Shown here in pieces: positions 57,924-64,000 of a stretch of DNA of 64,000 bases. The notes beneath the pieces are model-generated. The model was not told the DNA's origin and ran no database searches. It saw only the letters and a program-made list of their open reading frames with translations. The number at the start of each line of letters is the position of its first letter. Position 1 is the first letter of the stretch. Origin of the DNA: Mesorhizobium loti. GTDB taxonomy: Bacteria; Pseudomonadota; Alphaproteobacteria; Rhizobiales; Rhizobiaceae. The DNA is taken from the NCBI GenBank assembly GCA_014189435.1, contig CP050295.1:496001-560000 (forward strand), read 5' to 3'. The position numbers were made by a program, and so were the translations under genes.

Positions 57924-59465
57924 CTAGCGGGTGAGGTCATAAGAATAGTCCGTCACACCCGTCTCGCTGGTCTCGCGATCGAGCTTGTCGAAGATCTTGT
58001 CGAGGATCGTCGTCAGGACGCGTAACCCGCCCTGGTAGCCCATGAGCGCAAAGCGATGGTGATGGTGCCGGTCGAAGATCGGGAACATCAGCCGGATCAG
58101 CGGCGTGCCGGTGTCGCGCTCCAGATACTTGCCATAGGAATTGCCGATCAGCAGGTCCACCGGCTCGGTGAAGAGCAGCGAGCGCATCGCCCACAGGTCC
58201 TTGCCCGGCCAGACCTGGGCATCCTTGCCGAAGGGCGAGGATGCAAGCAGTACCTTCATCTCGGCTGCCCATGCCGAGCTGCCGTTGGTGGCGAGGCAAT
58301 GGGTCGGCTCGCCGCCGGTCTCCATGACGAAGCGGGCCATGGCGTAGACGAAGTCCGGATCGCCGTAGATCGCGTATTTCTTGCCGTGCAGCCAGGACTG
58401 GCTGTCCGCCATGGCGTCAACCAGTCGGCCACGCTCAAGGCGGATTGTCTCGGGGATCTCCTTGCCGGAAATCGCCGAGACCTTCATCAGGAATTCGTCC
58501 GTCGCCTGGACGCCGAGCGGGTAATGGAACGAGGCCGTCGCCTGCCCGACTTCCCGGCAGTAGTCCAGCGTTTTTCGGGTGTTGTAATGCTGCAGCGAAA
58601 GTGTCGCCTCGGCGTTGAGCGCCTTCTTCACGTCTTCGATCTTCGTGCCGCCATCATACATGCGATATTCACCGTCCGACGGCGTGTCGAACTGGTCAGA
58701 GGCGTCCTGGATGAAGGTGTAGGACACGCTCATCAGATCGAGCAGGCGCTTGAGTTCCCGGTTGTTGCCGACGCAGAAGCCGTCGAAACCGGGAATGATG
58801 TTGATGGTTCCCCCGGCTTTCGTGCGCTCCTGGCCTTTCCAGAAGTGCTCCAAAATGCCCTTGACCATTACGTCATAGCCATCGACATGGCTGCCGACGA
58901 AGGCCGGCGTGTGGGCGAAGGGCACGTCGAAGTCGCGCGGGACCGAGTTTTCGTCCTTGGCGTTCTCGATGAAGCTGTGCAAGTCGTCGCCAATGACCTC
59001 CGCCATACAGGTGGTCGAGACGGCGATCATCTTCGGGTCGTAGAGCTGGTAGGTGTTGGCGAGCCCGTCGACCATGTTCTTCAGGCCGCCGAATACCGCC
59101 GCATCCTCGGTCATCGAGGAGGAAACCGCCGACGCAGGCTCCTTGAAATGGCGCGACAGGTGCGAGCGGTAATAGGCCACGCAGCCCTGGCTGCCGTGGA
59201 CGAAGGACATGGTTCGTTCGAAGCCCGCGGCCGCGAACACCGCGCCGAGCGGCTGGCAGGCCTTGGCGGGGTTCACCACAAGCGCTTCGCGGGCGAGATT
59301 CTTTTCGCGGTATTCCCACGTCTTGGTGAATTCGCGTTGCTCGGTAACGATCTGATCCGGGTGCGGACATTCGAAATTCAGCTTCTTCTCCGCGAGCATC
59401 TGCCTGTATTCCGGCTCGCGGAACAGGGGAGCGTGGTCGAGAATTTTTTCAGCCGACTGCGGCAT
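57924..59465 (-). CDS. nifK: nitrogenase MoFe protein beta subunit
   Basis: A 513-residue subunit. P-cluster ligands are in [38 protein letters not shown] and [17 protein letters not shown]. Also [17 protein letters not shown] and the C-terminal [20 protein letters not shown]. About 120 bases after nifD. Intact. Confidence 0.98.
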   Translation of the reverse strand: MPQSAEKILDHAPLFREPEYRQMLAEKKLNFECPHPDQIVTEQREFTKTWEYREKNLAREALVVNPAKACQPLGAVFAAAGFERTMSFVHGSQGCVAYYRSHLSRHFKEPASAVSSSMTEDAAVFGGLKNMVDGLANTYQLYDPKMIAVSTTCMAEVIGDDLHSFIENAKDENSVPRDFDVPFAHTPAFVGSHVDGYDVMVKGILEHFWKGQERTKAGGTINIIPGFDGFCVGNNRELKRLLDLMSVSYTFIQDASDQFDTPSDGEYRMYDGGTKIEDVKKALNAEATLSLQHYNTRKTLDYCREVGQATASFHYPLGVQATDEFLMKVSAISGKEIPETIRLERGRLVDAMADSQSWLHGKKYAIYGDPDFVYAMARFVMETGGEPTHCLATNGSSAWAAEMKVLLASSPFGKDAQVWPGKDLWAMRSLLFTEPVDLLIGNSYGKYLERDTGTPLIRLMFPIFDRHHHHRFALMGYQGGLRVLTTILDKIFDKLDRETSETGVTDYSYDLTR

Positions 59466-59586
59466 TGGTGATTACCTCTTTTTCATCTGGCCGCCCCATA
59501 AGGCAGCTCAGGGACGTCGAGACGTTTCAGGTGTCCCGCGGGCCACGGGGCCGCGGGCGTTCATCGTCTTCCTTGGGGAGACCAGG

Positions 59587-61092
59587 CTAAGGCCGGGTGT
59601 TATTCGGCAGCCATCGCCCGCCCACGGCTCGGGCTTTTTTCCAAGGGGCGTCGTACAGGCCCCAGACCGGGTTGTTGATGGCAAGATCCACGTCGCGGGC
59701 GAAAATGGCAAAGCCGTCATAGCCGTGATACGGTCCTGAATAATCCCAGGAGTGCATCTGGCGGAACGGTATGCCCATCTTCTGCACGGGGTATTTTTCC
59801 TTGATGCCCGAGCCAACGAGATTAGGGCGAACCCCCTCGATGAACTTCTCCAACTCGTAACCGGTCACGTCATCATAGATCAGCGTGCCGTTCCTTACGT
59901 AATGGCCTGTGCGCTGATAGTCGTCGTTGTGGGCGAACTCGTAGCCTGTGCCGACGATCACCATGCCGAGGTCCTCGTATGCTGTGATGACGTGGCGGGG
60001 GCGCAGTCCGCCGACGTAGAGCATGACAGTATTGCCTTCCAGGCGCGGCCGGTACTTGGCGATGACGGCGTCAACAAGCGGTCTGTACTTGGCGATAACC
60101 TTCTCAGTCTTCTCCTCGATTTCAGGGCCAAAATGCATGGCTATCTTGCGCAGGGAGGCTTCGATCTGGGAGGGGCCGAAGAAATTGTACTCCATCCAGG
60201 CGACCCCATACTTTTCCTCCATGTGCCGGCAGATGTAGTTCATCGACCTGTAGCAATGGATGAGATTGAGCTTGGCCTTCGGCGCGCGCTCTATCTCGGC
60301 GAGCGTGGCGTCGCCCGACCAGTTGCCGACCACGCGCAGCCCTATCTCCTCGAGCAGGATGCGCGAGGCCCAGGCGTCGCCGCCGATATTGTAGTCACCG
60401 ATCACGTTGACGTCGTACGGGCCCGCCTCGAACTCCACGTCCTTCTTCTCGAAGACCCAGTCGCGGATCGCGTCGTTGGCGATGTGGTGGCCGAGCGATT
60501 GCGAGACGCCGCGGAAGCCCTCGCAGCGCACCGGCACGATCGTCTTTCCGTGCTCCTTGGCCTTGTTGCGGGATACTGCTTCGGTGTCGTCGCCAATCAG
60601 GCCGATCGGGCATTCGGATTGCACGCTCATGCCGTTGTTGAGGGGAAACAGTCCCTCAATCTCGTCGATGATCTGTTCCAGCTTCTTGTCACCGCCGAAA
60701 ACAATGTCCTTCTCCTGGAAATCGGAGGTGAACTGCATTGTCCCGAACGTGTCGATGCCCGTCGTGCCTACATAGTAGTTGCGGCGCTGCGACCAGGAAT
60801 ATTGCCCGCAGCCGACCGGGCCGTGCGAGATATGGACCATATCCTTGATTGGACCCCACACCACGCCCTTAGAGCCGGCATAAGCGCAGCCACGAATCGT
60901 CATCACGCCCGGAATGGACTTGATGTTCGATTTGACGTCACATTCGGAGACGACCTCGCCAGCCTCGTCCCCGCTCTTTGCGACGCTAAGGTGCTTTTTG
61001 CGGCGCTTCGCCGCCTTGTCGGGATATTGCGACAGCACCTCCTCGATAAGCTTTGCATGGAGAGTGCCGTCATTCTCGTAATCCAGGCTCAT
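59587..61092 (-). CDS. nifD: nitrogenase MoFe protein alpha subunit
   Basis: A 501-residue subunit. P-cluster Cys are in [36 protein letters not shown] and [11 protein letters not shown]. FeMo-co ligands are Cys in [12 protein letters not shown] and His in [17 protein letters not shown] short internal repeat VIAKYRP occurs twice near residues 330-345. It follows nifH after 98 bases. Intact. Confidence 0.98.
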   Translation of the reverse strand: MSLDYENDGTLHAKLIEEVLSQYPDKAAKRRKKHLSVAKSGDEAGEVVSECDVKSNIKSIPGVMTIRGCAYAGSKGVVWGPIKDMVHISHGPVGCGQYSWSQRRNYYVGTTGIDTFGTMQFTSDFQEKDIVFGGDKKLEQIIDEIEGLFPLNNGMSVQSECPIGLIGDDTEAVSRNKAKEHGKTIVPVRCEGFRGVSQSLGHHIANDAIRDWVFEKKDVEFEAGPYDVNVIGDYNIGGDAWASRILLEEIGLRVVGNWSGDATLAEIERAPKAKLNLIHCYRSMNYICRHMEEKYGVAWMEYNFFGPSQIEASLRKIAMHFGPEIEEKTEKVIAKYRPLVDAVIAKYRPRLEGNTVMLYVGGLRPRHVITAYEDLGMVIVGTGYEFAHNDDYQRTGHYVRNGTLIYDDVTGYELEKFIEGVRPNLVGSGIKEKYPVQKMGIPFRQMHSWDYSGPYHGYDGFAIFARDVDLAINNPVWGLYDAPWKKARAVGGRWLPNNTRP

Positions 61093-61190
61093 GGGACCCC
61101 TTTAAAGGTTCGAGTGACGCCTCACCGACGAGGCGCCGTTCTTTGAAAGGCGCGTCAGCTCAACGCGGCGCCTCGTGGCGGCAGCGCTCG

Positions 61191-62084
<894 letters not shown>

Positions 62085-62169
62085 TTAGCTTTCCTTCCTT
62101 CGTTCCATCCATCGCGGCTGCCCGCGACATGCCGGTCGGCAGCTCTCGCCGCCTCACACCCAAAGGGTC

Positions 62170-62184
62170 TCAAGATGCGTGCCA
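62170..62184 (-). promoter_or_regulatory. sigma54 promoter of nifH, atypical -12
   Basis: Minus strand TGGCACGCATCTTGA: the -24 half is perfect, but the -12 half is TTGA instead of TTGC. Position and the NifA site upstream make it the nifH promoter. Confidence 0.7.
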
Positions 62185-62272
62185 ATTGGCTTGATCGAAC
62201 ACAAGAAAAATTTTGATGTTGCTTTTCAGCTATTTAGCCTGAGGGCAAACAGTGCTCGTCGGAACAAGTCCG

Positions 62273-62288
62273 TGTAGCGGACGCGACA
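62273..62288 (-). promoter_or_regulatory. NifA upstream activator site of nifH
   Basis: TGT-N10-ACA, exact (TGTAGCGGACGCGACA on the plus strand), about 90 bases upstream of the -24 element and about 115 from the start point. Confidence 0.75.
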
Positions 62289-62589
62289 AAGGCGACAGAA
62301 AGATCGGATGGCGCTGCTCGAGACCGCTACAGGTTGACCTCGGTGTCCGGAGCAAGTTGGAGCAGCGAGTTAAGGCGACTTTGGTCGAGAGACCTGCTGC
62401 AGAGACTTCGGTCCACGCGTAGCTGTGTATCGCTCCAGGCTGCTTTTGATCCCGCGCGGTTCAGCCTTTGTCTTCGCGATCGCGAGGTTTGCTTCTTCGC
62501 ACCAGACGTCCTGTAGGCTTGGCTGCCATTTCTGCTGATACGCTTGGATTGACCCCAAGGCGAGCATTTGCACCAACGGAAAACGAGCA

Positions 62590-62772
62590 CAACCGGCCGA
62601 GCTCATGGATCGTCACGCTGGGAATAGCTGCCTTGGCGATCTCGCACAGGTGTCGGTTATGCGTCAGGTAGATCACCTGACCGGCACATGCCATCTCACC
62701 AAACAGTTTGAAGACCTCCTCTGATCGGCCGTGGTCGAAGGTCTCCATTATATCATCGGCGATAAAGGGCAC
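62590..62772 (-). pseudogene. AAA ATPase (YhaN/SMC-like) C-terminal fragment
   Basis: The frame begins PFIADDIMETFDHGRSEEVF and continues KLFGEMACAGQVIYLTHNRH, LCEIAKAAIPSVTIHELG: the D-loop/Walker B and H-switch of SMC/RecF-type ATPases. Everything upstream is missing and the sequence joins the BNR fragment at about 62775. The remaining 45 residues to 62461 are not related to the family. Confidence 0.6.
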
Positions 62773-62774
62773 GG

Positions 62775-62895
62775 AGGGCCTAGACGGAACCGTCGGCCGT
62801 CAGCTCCGAGATTGACGGGCGCGCCCTCACCGACCGTTTCCCAGATCAGGCCTCCGTTCCTACTGACCGACAGGCCTCCTTCAGTCGCGGCGTAA
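62775..62895 (-). pseudogene. BNR/Asp-box repeat protein fragment
   Basis: A frame without start or end gives DTIYAATEGGLSVSRNGG, LIWETVGEGAPVNLGADG, with the Asp-box SxNGGxxW. It is a single repeat of a beta-propeller protein, too short to say more. Confidence 0.4.
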
Positions 62896-63159
62896 ATCGT
62901 GTCGGCGTCTTGCCGATGCGGCGAGGTCGATCAGCTGGGAGCGGTCCAACCACAGCCACATCTTCCCGGCAATGTCGGGCAGCAGGCGCTGTACGTGTTT
63001 TCGCTGCTTGCCACCATAGTTCAGTTCGGACCGGGCCTGCGCTTCTACAGGAAGGGTTTGCCTACCCTGTGATCCACAGCCCTTCGTTCGCCGACGTAGC
63101 GGTTACCGTCCAGAGCGAGGCGATCGCAGTTGCTTGGGCAAAACGTTTCAAATTCGACT

Positions 63160-64000
63160 TCATGCTGATCTTTTGCGTTCAGGGAGCCACGGCGCCTGGG
63201 TTGACTGATGAACACCGTCCGTTCGCGCATGTGGGGTCGAATTAACTCTTGGCGAAGAGGAGGCAGACTCATCATCCAACAGTAGCCGGAGTTCCGCTGG
63301 GTCGAATGCCATCATTGGTGGGGAGGCGGGTTCATCATCCAATAGCTGCCAGGGCTCCTCCTCGTGCGGCATGCGCCCCCTCAGTCGGTTTTGCAGCGCC
63401 TGCCGATCGGCGATGAGGTTGTCGAGGTGCAGCGGCTCGTGGTCCGGCCGCTGCCCGTCCACCAATCGTCCAACCAGCGCCCACGTGCCCTCCAGCACAA
63501 AGACGCCGCAATCGTAATCGTTCGGCTGTCGCGGCATGCGGGCTGGCGTCAAGGTGGCGTTCAGCAGTCTTGCGAGTTGTCTTGCAGGCACGTCGTTGTA
63601 CCCCTCTCGCTGAAGGGAGTCGTAGTGATAGGCGAACCGCCTTTCCGGGTTGCGGCGATCAACGAGCAGCAGCGACCAATGGGTGCCGGGGCTATTGGGA
63701 GTGCCATTGTTCAATGGCAGGAACAGGAAGTCGGCTGGAGCGTCGTTTTGATTATAGATGGACTGCAATGTGCCTCGCGCGTTCTGCGGCTCCATGTGGC
63801 GCAGTAGATGGGATACCGACGGACTGACTAGCCGTGTCCGGGCGGCGAGCGTCGGATTGATCCCCTGCAGCTGCTGCTCTACGAAATCGTAATCCATCTG
63901 CACATGGGCGTCGCTCAGCCACTCGGTGGCGCCGAGCACCGACCCGTTGGTGACATTGGACGAGGCTGTCGTATCCAACGCCCCGATCTGGACATCGGAG
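63160..64000 (-). CDS. Ulp1-type (C48) cysteine protease, NopD-like effector, partial
   Basis: The open frame runs past the right edge, so the N-terminus is missing. The core has FLFLPLNNGTPNSPGTHWSL, YHYDSLQREGYNDV and RQPNDYDCGVFVLEGTW; numbered from the TTG at 63978 the catalytic residues are His100, Asp120, Gln151 and Cys157, all present. This is the SUMO-protease fold of XopD, NopD and M. loti Mlr6316, effectors sent by type III secretion into plant cells to remove SUMO. The C-terminus after the domain carries two similar segments, LLDDEPASPPM and LLLDDESASSS, and ELRLLLDDE contains LxLxL, an EAR-like motif. No secretion genes lie in the window. Confidence 0.85.
   Translation of the reverse strand, partial: SDVQIGALDTTASSNVTNGSVLGATEWLSDAHVQMDYDFVEQQLQGINPTLAARTRLVSPSVSHLLRHMEPQNARGTLQSIYNQNDAPADFLFLPLNNGTPNSPGTHWSLLLVDRRNPERRFAYHYDSLQREGYNDVPARQLARLLNATLTPARMPRQPNDYDCGVFVLEGTWALVGRLVDGQRPDHEPLHLDNLIADRQALQNRLRGRMPHEEEPWQLLDDEPASPPMMAFDPAELRLLLDDESASSSPRVNSTPHARTDGVHQSTQAPWLPERKRSA

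Noticed and set aside
58056..61146. Long plus-strand frames (about 470 codons each) opposite nifK and nifD
   Set aside because: Exact shadows of highly conserved nif genes with codon pattern of the antisense frame.

Overview
This window is accessory symbiosis DNA of a nodule-forming alphaproteobacterium (Rhizobiaceae/Phyllobacteriaceae; Mesorhizobium or Ensifer type fits best, genus not resolved). The evidence is a nifHDKENX operon, a complete-order uptake [NiFe] hydrogenase locus (hup/hyp), acdS, a nif-specific ferredoxin, NifA/sigma54 signals, a MucR/Ros regulator and a NopD-like Ulp1 protease of the type III effector kind. Much of the space between these blocks is decayed: IS, integrase, group II intron and truncated gene remnants.

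Layout. 1-2.3 kb: broken LuxR-type regulator, then on the minus strand a small unknown gene, dcd and a broken panC. 2.6-4.4 kb: IS21 istB remnant and empty sequence. 4.4-20.7 kb, minus strand: hupSLCDEFGHIJK-hypABFCDEX followed by a hoxA stub, the gene order known from Rhizobium leguminosarum, read from a sigma54-type promoter before hupS. 21-28 kb: histidine-kinase fragments, an archaeal-type ATPase gene behind a striking palindrome, a diheme cytochrome c peroxidase with a FixK/FNR-like half box, mucR and a cold-shock gene. 28.8-30 kb: a biotin carboxylase fragment joined to an acyl-CoA synthetase fragment. 30.9-34 kb: a pair of M16 peptidase genes behind a NifA site and -24/-12 promoter. 34.4-38.2 kb: an aldehyde dehydrogenase, hipBA remnants, a group II intron piece and an integrase piece. 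38.9-42.8 kb: an orphan Tat-exported solute-binding protein and a two-domain metallo-beta-lactamase-fold protein. 43.4-46.4 kb: IS66 end, a three-gene serine-recombinase element and a 5'-truncated methyltransferase. 46.6-48.9 kb: acdS, a small membrane protein, fdxB and a CCE_0567-family gene. 49-54 kb: a segment (TlpA-TPR protein, fixH stub, universal stress protein, response regulator) flanked by two copies of the nifX-end/DUF269 region. 54-62.3 kb: nifX, nifN, nifE, nifK, nifD, nifH (minus strand) with NifA site and promoter. 62.4-64 kb: ATPase and BNR-repeat remnants and a Ulp1-type protease cut by the window end.

The genes would work together in nodules: NifA/sigma54 drives nifHDKENX, probably hupSL and the M16 peptidases; the hydrogenase recycles H2 made by nitrogenase; AcdS lowers ethylene precursor. 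A caution applies throughout: many genes, including hypX, hypD, hypF, hupE, acdS, the binding protein, the M16 peptidase and the recombinase, are broken by a single-base gain or loss, mostly in a short mononucleotide run. That pattern could be sequencing error as easily as decay. Substitution stops, a larger hypF deletion and gene fusions show that real decay is present as well.
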